DNA from: Gemmataceae bacterium
GTDB lineage: Bacteria; Planctomycetota; Planctomycetia; Gemmatales; Gemmataceae
Length of the DNA stretch: 64,000 nt
Direction: 5' to 3'
NCBI GenBank assembly: GCA_028288765.1
Contig: JAQGHQ010000090.1
Location: forward strand, 1 to 64,000
In this document: in pieces, positions 10,523 through 17,443 of the stretch
Layout: the number at the start of each line of letters is the position of its first letter
Position numbering within the stretch: the stretch's first letter is position 1
The notes under the pieces: model-generated
Database searches by the model: none
What the model was told of the DNA's origin: nothing
Seen by the model: only the letters and a program-made list of their open reading frames with translations
Translations under genes and position numbers: made by a program

Positions 10523-12652
10523 TTACCGGCGGAACTGGACGGATGTCATGGGCGGGGGCGGGCTGGTCACGCCGCCCGGGGGCACCGGTGGATGATCGAC
10601 CGTCATCAGGATCAGGATCTCGGCGGCCCCGACGCCCGACATCTTGAACGCCGCCCCGCGGACGACCAGCGTGCTGCCGAACGGGACCTTCTCCACGACC
10701 GTCCGGATGTCCAAGCTTCGTTTGCCGGACTCGTCGGAGACCTCCGTCTCGACTTTCAGGACAACCTTCTTTCCGTCGGCCGTCACCCCCGGGGTCAGGG
10801 TAGTCGTCGCAATGGAGAGCTGGTTCTCCAAGCCGACGAAGACAGACCCGGCCTGCCTGTCGCTCAGGCAGGTCGTCGGTTGGACCCAGAGTTCACTTTT
10901 CTTGTCGCGGCGGAGGGCGGCGGTGAGCAGCCGGGTCTCGAGATCGGCCAGCACCCACTTGTCCTCGAAGTCCCCGGCCTTCTCGTCCGCGAGCCCGGCG
11001 TCCTTCACGAACCCGGCCGGGACCTTCGCGATCGTCATCTTCACGACCACGGACGCCGCCGACGCGGCCCCGGCCGATCCTGCCGACAGGTTCGCCGGGA
11101 TGCGCATCTCCCGAACGCCGGCCGGGACGACCGCCGGAGCAGGCAGCGTGGCCGCCGGGACGGCGACCCGGGCGACCGCCGGCCGGCTGTTGTCGTTCAC
11201 GATCAGAGCGAGCTGATCGAGGCCGCGGAGGGCCGCCTCATTCCGAGGATCTTTCGCGATCGCCCGTTGGAAGCGGGCGCGGGCCATTTCCAGGAGATCT
11301 TCCCGGTTCGGGGGGGGCGGGTCGGCAAGGGCGAGGGCCAGGTGCGCCTCGGCGAGGGCCACCTCCATCTCCGGGAGTAAGACCGATCGTGAGGTCGTTT
11401 GGGGCGTCGGGGGCACCACCCGGGGACACGTCGCGACCAGGCGTGGCGATTCGCCCGCCGCCGGCGCGGGTTCAGTCGCACTGACGCCGCGCACCTCCCC
11501 GTCGCGGCTCACCGCCCGGGGCATCGGCGCGACCGGGAGGGCGACCGGATCCTGCGGGGGGGCGGCTTCGCCCGTGTCCCGGAGCACCCGGACAGTTGCC
11601 AGCGCGACCACCTCGTAGTCGGCGGCCGGGCCGGTCGTCTTGAACAGCTGGTTCAGGTACGGCACGTCGCTCATCACCGGCCGGGTCGTCATCGAGTCCC
11701 CGGCCGGCTCCTTCCAGCTGCCGAGGACGATCGTTCCGCCGTCCGGGACCACCGCCGTCTTCTCGACCGACACCGTCTTCAACTGCGGGACTTGAAGGAT
11801 CTGCGTGACCGGGACCGGCATCCCCCTCGACCCGCCCTCGAACACCGGCGTGATTCGGGCGGTGACCGGAAGGCTCTCCGTCGGACCGGTCTGGGTGGTC
11901 CGGGTGAGATGTGTCCGGAGGGTCACACTCTTCTCGTCGGCCGAGATCCGGCCGCAGAGAATCAGCGAGTCCCCGATCTCGACCGGCGCGTGACTCGGGA
12001 GGAACATGACGGCACCCTTCATCCGGGTCGCCTTCACTTCGGAGGCGACGTGCATCTGTTCGCCGGCGCGGACGGTCGCCACCTGGCCGTCGAAGGTAGT
12101 GAGCTTCGGGAACTGCATCACGCTGGCGTCCCGATACCCCTGGGCCGTCTCGATCACCGCCCGGAACTGGCGGTCGGTCAGGATCGCGTCCCCGGTCGTC
12201 TTGAGGCCAGCCCGGGCGCAGAACCCGGTCGGGGCCTTCACGACCCTCACCTCGCAGATCACGCTCACGTCCTGGACCCGGCGCATGCCTTCGAGCAGCG
12301 TGGCGACCTCGGCCACCGCCTCCGGGGTGTTGGTCACGGTGAGGGCGAACCCGGGTTCGGTGAACGCGATCGTCCCCGGGCCGCCGGCCTTCTCCCACGA
12401 ACCCGGGCGGACCGTCGCCGCCACAAGCCTGGCGAGCTGGGCGGCGGACTCGGTCACGGTCGGCTTCTTCCACCGGTCCGCGGGCCCCGGCTTCGCGCCG
12501 GGAGCAGGCCAGGCGAAGTCCGGGATCGGGGTGACCAGATCGGCCACGGCGAACGTCTTCGTGACGAACTGGGGTTTCGGCGGGTCGGCAGCGCGGCCGG
12601 TGGCGGCCAGGGCGAGCGCCGCCGCAAGGGCCGACAGGAGATGGGATCGCAT
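10523..12652 (-). CDS. Secretin-like (type II/III secretion system-like) exported protein, 709 aa
   Basis: Signal peptide at residues 1-21 (AALALAATGRAA). The segment around VTNTPEAVAEVATLLEGM resembles the N-domain that precedes secretin cores, and VVPDGGTIVLGSW near residue 300 matches the secretin C-terminal signature VPDGGT-VLGG. A helical TPR-like stretch follows (about 405-470). The C-terminal third repeats the theme of the first half: VVVKMTIAKVPAGF pairs with VICEVRVVKAPTGF, and GSTLVVRGAAF resembles the GGTIVLGSW end. This points to an internal duplication of a secretin-like beta domain. The usual long transmembrane beta-barrel and multiple N-domains of a true secretin are not evident, so pore formation is doubtful. 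No other secretion genes are nearby. It precedes the propeller gene on the same strand. Confidence 0.75.
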   Translation of the reverse strand: MRSHLLSALAAALALAATGRAADPPKPQFVTKTFAVADLVTPIPDFAWPAPGAKPGPADRWKKPTVTESAAQLARLVAATVRPGSWEKAGGPGTIAFTEPGFALTVTNTPEAVAEVATLLEGMRRVQDVSVICEVRVVKAPTGFCARAGLKTTGDAILTDRQFRAVIETAQGYRDASVMQFPKLTTFDGQVATVRAGEQMHVASEVKATRMKGAVMFLPSHAPVEIGDSLILCGRISADEKSVTLRTHLTRTTQTGPTESLPVTARITPVFEGGSRGMPVPVTQILQVPQLKTVSVEKTAVVPDGGTIVLGSWKEPAGDSMTTRPVMSDVPYLNQLFKTTGPAADYEVVALATVRVLRDTGEAAPPQDPVALPVAPMPRAVSRDGEVRGVSATEPAPAAGESPRLVATCPRVVPPTPQTTSRSVLLPEMEVALAEAHLALALADPPPPNREDLLEMARARFQRAIAKDPRNEAALRGLDQLALIVNDNSRPAVARVAVPAATLPAPAVVPAGVREMRIPANLSAGSAGAASAASVVVKMTIAKVPAGFVKDAGLADEKAGDFEDKWVLADLETRLLTAALRRDKKSELWVQPTTCLSDRQAGSVFVGLENQLSIATTTLTPGVTADGKKVVLKVETEVSDESGKRSLDIRTVVEKVPFGSTLVVRGAAFKMSGVGAAEILILMTVDHPPVPPGGVTSPPPPMTSVQFRR

Positions 12653-12819
12653 GCGTATCCTCTGGCGTGTCGGGACCGGGGCCGGAAGATGAGCGCAGGC
12701 CGGCCCGCACCAGGGTGCGAAGCGACCCGGGCGGGCGGGGAGGATAGCGAGACGGGCGGGCGGGGCAAGCCGAAACGCGCGGTTAGAATGTTCGGGGAGG
12801 TGGTTCCACGCCGCAATCT

Positions 12820-13085
12820 GCCCAGGGTTCCCGCCCGGGCTTGCTATGCATTACCCACATCCGCGGATCTCTGGTCGGAGGTGTCTTTACCCCGGAGGGG
12901 TTGTAGTCCACAGCCCAGGGGCGCGCTTCGCGCACCCTGGGCTGTGGACAACAACCCCTCCGGGGTAACGGCCGGTATAGCCGGTACCGTTCTCCTTAGT
13001 CAAGCGGTGTTTACACCAATGTGGGTAATGCATAGCCCGGGCTTGTGGGGGCAAGTTTCCAACTTGCCCCCACAAGCCCGGGCGG
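12820..13085. repeat. Composite of nested palindromes
   Basis: Fills most of the 434-bp gap between the radical SAM gene stop and the secretin-like gene start. Three palindromes are nested. An outer pair, GCTATGCATTACCCACAT near 12842-12860, has its exact reverse complement at about 13018-13036. An inner stem near 12890-12967 pairs CCCCGGAGGGGTTGT with ACAACCCCTCCGGGG and encloses a second stem, GTCCACAGCCCAGGG with CCCTGGGCTGTGGAC. A third stem near 13044-13078 pairs CTTGTGGGGGCAAGTT with AACTTGCCCCCACAAG. No coding potential is seen. The element directly abuts the radical SAM stop codon. Confidence 0.85.
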
Positions 13086-13086
13086 G

Positions 13087-14328
13087 CTACTTCCCCGTCA
13101 GGACGCCGGGGGCGGCGGTGCGGGTGTGGTCGTGCCCGGCGTACACCCCGAAGTCGTTGAAGAAGAGCCGTTTCGCCAGCCGGTAGAACGGGTTCTTCTC
13201 CGGGATCTCGGCCGTCGGGTTGTACTGCGAGGTCCGCACGCGCATGGCCGCGAGTTCCTGTAGCGCCGTCTGCCGGGCGGTCGCGTCCTTCGCCCCGTGG
13301 GCCTCGACCAGCGTCTTGAGCAGGTCGGGCCGCTCCAGCACGATGCACCCGCGGGTCGTTTCGGCGGCGAGCTTGCGGAAGTCGGCGAGGAACCCGGACC
13401 GCAGGAACTTCTCCTTCAACGGCCGCGGGTCGGCGCCGGTCGCGTGGATCGATTCCTTCGAGAACTGGACGATCGGGCACGGCTCGATCCCGCCCCACGG
13501 GTTGATGTGATGGCTGATCCCGTTCGCTGCCGGGCAGAGCGCCTTCCCTTCCCCGTCGTGGTACGCGTCGACGATCACGATCGGCTTCTTCGCCCGCATC
13601 TCGACCACGAACTTCCGCGCCCGCACCGCCTGATCCGCCGTCAGGCACAGGTCCGGGTTCGGGTTCGGGCCCATCGGCCGGTAGACGTGGAACCAGGTGT
13701 ACATCACCCCCAGCTCGATCAGCCGATCGATCCACTCTTCGCGGAGCAGGTCATCGATGTTCGTCCGGCAGAGGCTGGTGCAGACCCCGGTGAACACCCC
13801 GGCGTCGAGGGCGTTGTGGATGCCCTGCATCGTCTTGTTCAGCACCCCGGCCCGGCCGCGGCGCTCGTCGCTGACGATCTCGGTCCCCTCCACGCTCACG
13901 AGCGGGGTGACGTTCCCGAGCTGCCACAGCCGTTTGGCGCGTTCGGGGGTGAGGAAGTGGCCGTTGGTGAAGATCTGGAAGTAGCAATCCGGGTGCTCGG
14001 CGAGCATGTCGAGCAGGTGCGGGTGCATGAACGGCTCGCCACCGACGATCCCGAAGAACACGTTCCCGACCGCCTTCGCCTCGCGCACTAGCTGGTGGAA
14101 CGCGTCCGGGGAGATGGTCTGCTGCTTGTGGGCCACGTCGACCCAGCACCCCTGGCAGCGGAGGTTGCAGGAGTTGATGACCGAGACGTACAGGAACGGG
14201 GGAAAGACCTGCCCCTGCCTGAGCCGGAGCTTGTGCCGGTGGACCGACAGGGCGCCCTTGAACCCCATGTTGTAGATCAGCTTCCAGAGCAGTCGCTTGT
14301 CGGTCTCGAACAGCACCCGCTTGGCCAT
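13087..14328 (-). CDS. Radical SAM protein with SPASM-like C-terminus, 413 aa
   Basis: Radical SAM enzyme of unknown substrate. The 4Fe-4S-binding motif is C54-NLR-C58-QG-C61, preceded by a beta strand (FPPFLYVSVIN). The GGEPFMHP motif that contacts SAM follows, along with a full barrel. C-terminal cysteines in ALCPAANG, GGIEPCPIVQF and RGCIVLERPD could ligate an auxiliary SPASM-type cluster. ATG 14328 is chosen because the conserved sequence starts there (MAKRVLFETDKRLLW); the open frame extends about 100 codons further but crosses a palindromic repeat. No peptide substrate or partner gene is evident next to it, so a role in RiPP maturation is not supported; a metabolic radical SAM role is equally possible. 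Confidence 0.9.
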   Translation of the reverse strand: MAKRVLFETDKRLLWKLIYNMGFKGALSVHRHKLRLRQGQVFPPFLYVSVINSCNLRCQGCWVDVAHKQQTISPDAFHQLVREAKAVGNVFFGIVGGEPFMHPHLLDMLAEHPDCYFQIFTNGHFLTPERAKRLWQLGNVTPLVSVEGTEIVSDERRGRAGVLNKTMQGIHNALDAGVFTGVCTSLCRTNIDDLLREEWIDRLIELGVMYTWFHVYRPMGPNPNPDLCLTADQAVRARKFVVEMRAKKPIVIVDAYHDGEGKALCPAANGISHHINPWGGIEPCPIVQFSKESIHATGADPRPLKEKFLRSGFLADFRKLAAETTRGCIVLERPDLLKTLVEAHGAKDATARQTALQELAAMRVRTSQYNPTAEIPEKNPFYRLAKRLFFNDFGVYAGHDHTRTAAPGVLTGK

Positions 14329-14448
14329 TTTCAGGTACACGGCGGACCTCGGTGGCGTGGTCGATCCGGGCGTAAGACCGCTGTCGTTCCTGACCCCGTC
14401 GTTCCGGATACCGCCCGGCCCGCGGAATCTTAACCTCGGGTTCTGTCG

Positions 14449-14512
14449 GGTGGGTCGAGTCTTCGAGGCCCACGTCTTCTCAAGCCCGTGGGCCTCGAAG
14501 ACTCGACCCACC
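14449..14512. repeat. Perfect 26-bp inverted repeat (family C)
   Basis: Arms 14449-14474 and 14487-14512 are exact reverse complements, with the core GGGTCGAGTCTTCGAGGCCC, separated by 12 bases. A single arm recurs at 15659-15683. The element lies in the 371-bp divergent gap between the radical SAM gene and the Gly-rich gene; the rest of the gap shows only a TACAAT box at 14614. Confidence 0.9.
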
Positions 14513-14613
14513 GGACAAGAAGCAAAACCGCCGACAGTGTTTGAATGTATCAGCGCCCCCGGGACCGCAACAGACCCGGCCCGCTCCGGCTTCCTTTCCC
14601 CCCGGCCCCGGCT

Positions 14614-14619
14614 TACAAT
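14614..14619 (+). promoter_or_regulatory. Candidate -10 box TACAAT for the Gly/Tyr-rich gene
   Basis: TACAAT stands out in GC-rich DNA 80 bases before the ATG at 14700. No convincing -35 element was found at 17-base spacing. Similar boxes precede several other genes in the window. Confidence 0.35.
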
Positions 14620-14699
14620 CCCTACAGATGGCAACGCCAGCGGAACCCTTCAGCCATCTCGGGTGGGTTGGTGCAGACCACTAAACGGGAGGATGGAGG

Positions 14700-15536
14700 A
14701 TGGCGAGGACCATGTGGAGACCGGCGGCAATCGCCTTCGGGGTGGTGCTGGCGGTGAGCGGACTGGCGACGGCCGACGACACCGTCCGACTGGGCGGGTC
14801 GACGAAGTCGAGCATCGGTGGCGCCACGCTCGGTCTGGTCGGTAAGGGGACGGTCGCCGACGCCGCGACCGCCGACGACACGGAGCTGGCTCGCGGGCAT
14901 CACGGTGGGGGATATCACGGGGGGTATCACGGGGGATATCACGGCGGCTACGGCTACGGCGGGCACCGGGGTTACCACGGCGGCTACGGCTACGGCGGAC
15001 ACCGGGGCTACTACGGCGGGTACGGCTACGGCGGACACCGGGGCTACTACGGTGGCGGGTATCGCGGTTACTACGGCGGCTACGGTGGCTATTACCGACC
15101 CTACTACTACGGTGGGTACGGCTACGGCGGGTACCCGTATTCCTACGGCGGGTACGGCAATGGCGGGTACGGCGGGTACGGCTATGGCGGGTACGGCAAC
15201 GGTGGCGGGGTGTACATCGGCGCCGGGTACGGGGGTCTCGGCGGATACTATGGCGGGTATTGCGGGATCAGCGGTGGGACCGCGGACGCGAACGCCCCGG
15301 TGATCTCGTTGAAGACGGCGACTCCTTTGCCGGCCGTGGCTGTGTCCCAGTCCCGGCCGATCACCCCGGCGGGTGCCACGTTCGACTACAACAGCCCGTC
15401 CGCCCCGTCGGTCGAGCCCCGTCCGGCCCCGGCGCCGGTCGTCCCGGCGGCGGTCGATCTGCCGGTATCGCTGAAAGTGAAGGACCTCAAGAAGCCGGCG
15501 AAGCAGTACACCTACAAGGCGTACGGAGAGAAGTAA
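14700..15536 (+). CDS. Secreted Gly/Tyr-rich repeat protein, 278 aa
   Basis: Signal peptide at residues 1-25 (ending LATADD). Residues about 60-190 are almost entirely Gly, Tyr and His in repeats such as GYGGHRGYYGG and GGYHGGY, giving a flexible, low-complexity body. The C-terminal 80 residues are normal composition with Pro/Ala-rich linkers and end in a Lys/Tyr-rich tail (KKPAKQYTYKAYGEK). A GGGAGG ribosome-binding site lies about 8 bases before the ATG. Gly/Tyr-rich proteins are often structural surface or matrix components, but no specific homologue is recognised. A strong terminator follows, so the gene is probably monocistronic. Confidence 0.85.
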   Translation: MARTMWRPAAIAFGVVLAVSGLATADDTVRLGGSTKSSIGGATLGLVGKGTVADAATADDTELARGHHGGGYHGGYHGGYHGGYGYGGHRGYHGGYGYGGHRGYYGGYGYGGHRGYYGGGYRGYYGGYGGYYRPYYYGGYGYGGYPYSYGGYGNGGYGGYGYGGYGNGGGVYIGAGYGGLGGYYGGYCGISGGTADANAPVISLKTATPLPAVAVSQSRPITPAGATFDYNSPSAPSVEPRPAPAPVVPAAVDLPVSLKVKDLKKPAKQYTYKAYGEK

Positions 15537-15577
15537 GCGAGACGGCTGCGGGTGCGCCGAATCTCGAATAGCAGTTC

Positions 15578-15607
15578 GCCGCGGGGTCATCCCCCGCGGC
15601 GTTTTTT
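15578..15607 (+). terminator. Rho-independent terminator
   Basis: GCCGCGGGG and CCCCGCGGC form a stem around a short loop at 15578-15600, followed directly by a run of six T at 15602-15607. It lies 41 bases after the stop of the Gly/Tyr-rich gene. Confidence 0.9.
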
Positions 15608-15658
15608 GATAGTCGCCCGCCGCTGTCGAGATCTCTTGTTGGGGACGACTCTTGTATG

Positions 15659-15683
15659 GTGGGCCTCGAAGACTCGACCCACC
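15659..15683. repeat. Single arm of repeat family C
   Basis: Identical over 25 bases to the right arm of the inverted repeat at 14487-14512. It lies in the otherwise featureless 299-bp gap between the Gly/Tyr-rich gene and the small membrane protein gene. Confidence 0.85.
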
Positions 15684-15835
15684 CTACAAAACTTGCTCAT
15701 CTGCTGGCGGGGCATCAATAAGCCATCATCCACCGAAACCTGTCATGCCTCGCCAGTCAGGCTGTATGTTGCCTTTCAAGTCGGTGACGCAGCCTTCAGA
15801 ATCCCTACTGGAGAACCGTGGGGGAGGCCTTTCGA

Positions 15836-16222
15836 TCAGGTTGAGGCACGACCTCTTGCTGCAGATTGACTCCTCCGCGTTTGATCCAAGTGCCGGTCAT
15901 CTGCAGCGGATTGTTCGGCTGCGACTGGTGAGCGGAGACGCCACCAGTCGCGCACAATCGAAACGACAAGAATCGCCGCATACATGGCATGAAGCGAACC
16001 GATGACTATCGTACCCCAAGGGCCTATGACGAGATCGGTCAGTATCGCTGTGACCCACAGAACCAAAGGAAATACGGGAATGACTGGTGCAGGGCTCATA
16101 CCCCTTCGTTGATCATCTGGTAACGGTCGGCACGCGTTCTCAACAGCTACCTGTGCCGCCGCCGCAACGGCCCACAAGCACCAGACAAAGAAGATGAAAA
16201 CCAGAAGAAGCCACCAAGACAT
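15836..16222 (-). CDS. Small membrane protein, unknown function (128 aa)
   Basis: Three hydrophobic segments are visible: residues 1-23 (SWWLLLVFIFFVWCLW), about 47-67 (FPLVLWVTAILTDLVI) and about 70-90 (IVIGSLHAMYAAILVV). The C-terminal 35 residues are polar and charged. AGGAAAG lies 5-11 bases before the ATG at 16222 and serves as ribosome-binding site. Base composition is visibly less GC-rich than in neighbouring genes, which hints at transfer or weak coding constraint. The C-terminal part may be repeat-derived. No family recognised. Confidence 0.55.
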   Translation of the reverse strand: MSWWLLLVFIFFVWCLWAVAAAAQVAVENACRPLPDDQRRGMSPAPVIPVFPLVLWVTAILTDLVIGPWGTIVIGSLHAMYAAILVVSIVRDWWRLRSPVAAEQSAADDRHLDQTRRSQSAARGRAST

Positions 16223-16506
16223 CGGTCTTTCCTAGAGGTCAAACCTCTGATTGGTCTGCGCACGAATCCCGGTGGTAGCCTGCGCCCGGCGCAGTTCGGG
16301 GCTCGGTGTTAGCCAACACCCCTCACCCGGTCACGATGCTCGGAAACTGGTTCGACGTAGCCGGATTCTTGCAGGCAGACCGATCCCCGTCAAGCAATCC
16401 CCGAGGGACCGCGACGGGGCTGGAGGTTGTGGTCAAAATCGGATATGAAAGAGGAAACCAACGGCCCACACGCCGGTCGTACCCGGACGCGCAAACCCTC
16501 GATCTC

Positions 16507-17349
16507 ATGCCTTATACCGCTCAGATCAGTCGGGTCAATCCGGCCTGCATTTTGTTGCTCGTCGACCAGTCGAAGTCGATGGCCAACCCGTTCGCCGGGA
16601 TCGGCACCCGGTCGAAGGCCGAGGTCGTGGCCGATGCGGTCAACCGACTCATCCAGAACCTCGTCCTCCGGTCGGCCAAGGCGGGCGGCGTGCGGGACTA
16701 CTTCCACGTCGGGCTGATCGGCTACGGGAGGGACGTCCGGGCCGGACTCGGCGGGAACCTTCTGTCCAACCCCTTCGTCCCGATCAGCAAGCTTGGCGAC
16801 GAGCCACTCCGGATCGAGAACCGCACCCGCCTCGCCCCGGACGGGCACGGCGGGGTCGTCGAGAAGACGATCAAGTTCCCGATCTGGTACGACCCCGAGG
16901 CCGGTGGGTCGACCCCGATGTGCGAGGCGTTCGACTACGCGACCGAGGCCGCCAGGAAGTTCACCGAGAAGTACCCGAACTCCTTCCCCCCGATCGGCAT
17001 GAACCTGACCGACGGGAAGCCCACCGACGGCGACCCCGCCGGGAAAGCCTGGCTGTTCCGGATGGTGTCCCCCGACGACGGGAATGCCCTGCTGTTCAAC
17101 CTGCTCATGTCCGTCACGCCCCTCCCGGCCACGTACTTTCCGGCGTCCGTGGATCAACTCACGGACCCGTACGCCCAGGCGCTGTTCCGGATGTCGAGCG
17201 AGCTCCCCCCGAAGCTCTGTACCGCCGCCCAGGCGGAAGGGTTCGCGATCCGCGAAGGGGCACGCGGCGTGGTGATCAACGCCGACCCGATCGCCCTGGT
17301 CCGGTTCCTGGACATCGGGACCCGGGTGACGCCGGGCGGGGGCGTGTGA
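16507..17349 (+). CDS. VWA-domain protein (TerY-like), 280 aa
   Basis: Von Willebrand factor A domain. Starting at ATG 16507 (MPYTAQISRVNPACILLLVD), the first strand runs straight into a MIDAS motif DQSKSM (DxSxS), with a second acidic loop at LTDGKPTDGD. In the TerY-P triads known from bacteria, a VWA protein of this kind is encoded with a PP2C phosphatase and a protein kinase; here a kinase follows after about 90 bases but no phosphatase is present. The open frame reaches 67 codons further upstream, but the added residues have no domain character. Most likely a cytoplasmic partner or substrate presenter for the downstream kinase; this role is inferred from gene order. Confidence 0.88.
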   Translation: MPYTAQISRVNPACILLLVDQSKSMANPFAGIGTRSKAEVVADAVNRLIQNLVLRSAKAGGVRDYFHVGLIGYGRDVRAGLGGNLLSNPFVPISKLGDEPLRIENRTRLAPDGHGGVVEKTIKFPIWYDPEAGGSTPMCEAFDYATEAARKFTEKYPNSFPPIGMNLTDGKPTDGDPAGKAWLFRMVSPDDGNALLFNLLMSVTPLPATYFPASVDQLTDPYAQALFRMSSELPPKLCTAAQAEGFAIREGARGVVINADPIALVRFLDIGTRVTPGGGV

Positions 17350-17443
17350 CCCCGCGCCGGCCCGTCTCCCCACTTCAGACGGCGCCGCGATCATGAAGTA
17401 CCCTTGATCGCGATCTCGCTTTTCGCTCTCCCGAGCCGTGAAT

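Noticed and set aside
13087-14634. Longer radical SAM protein starting at 14634
   Set aside because: The extra 102 codons cross the perfect inverted repeat at 14449-14512 and have no similarity to the family.
16251-16448. Small plus-strand frame before the VWA gene
   Set aside because: No ribosome-binding site, no domain, and it overlaps the region upstream of the better VWA start.
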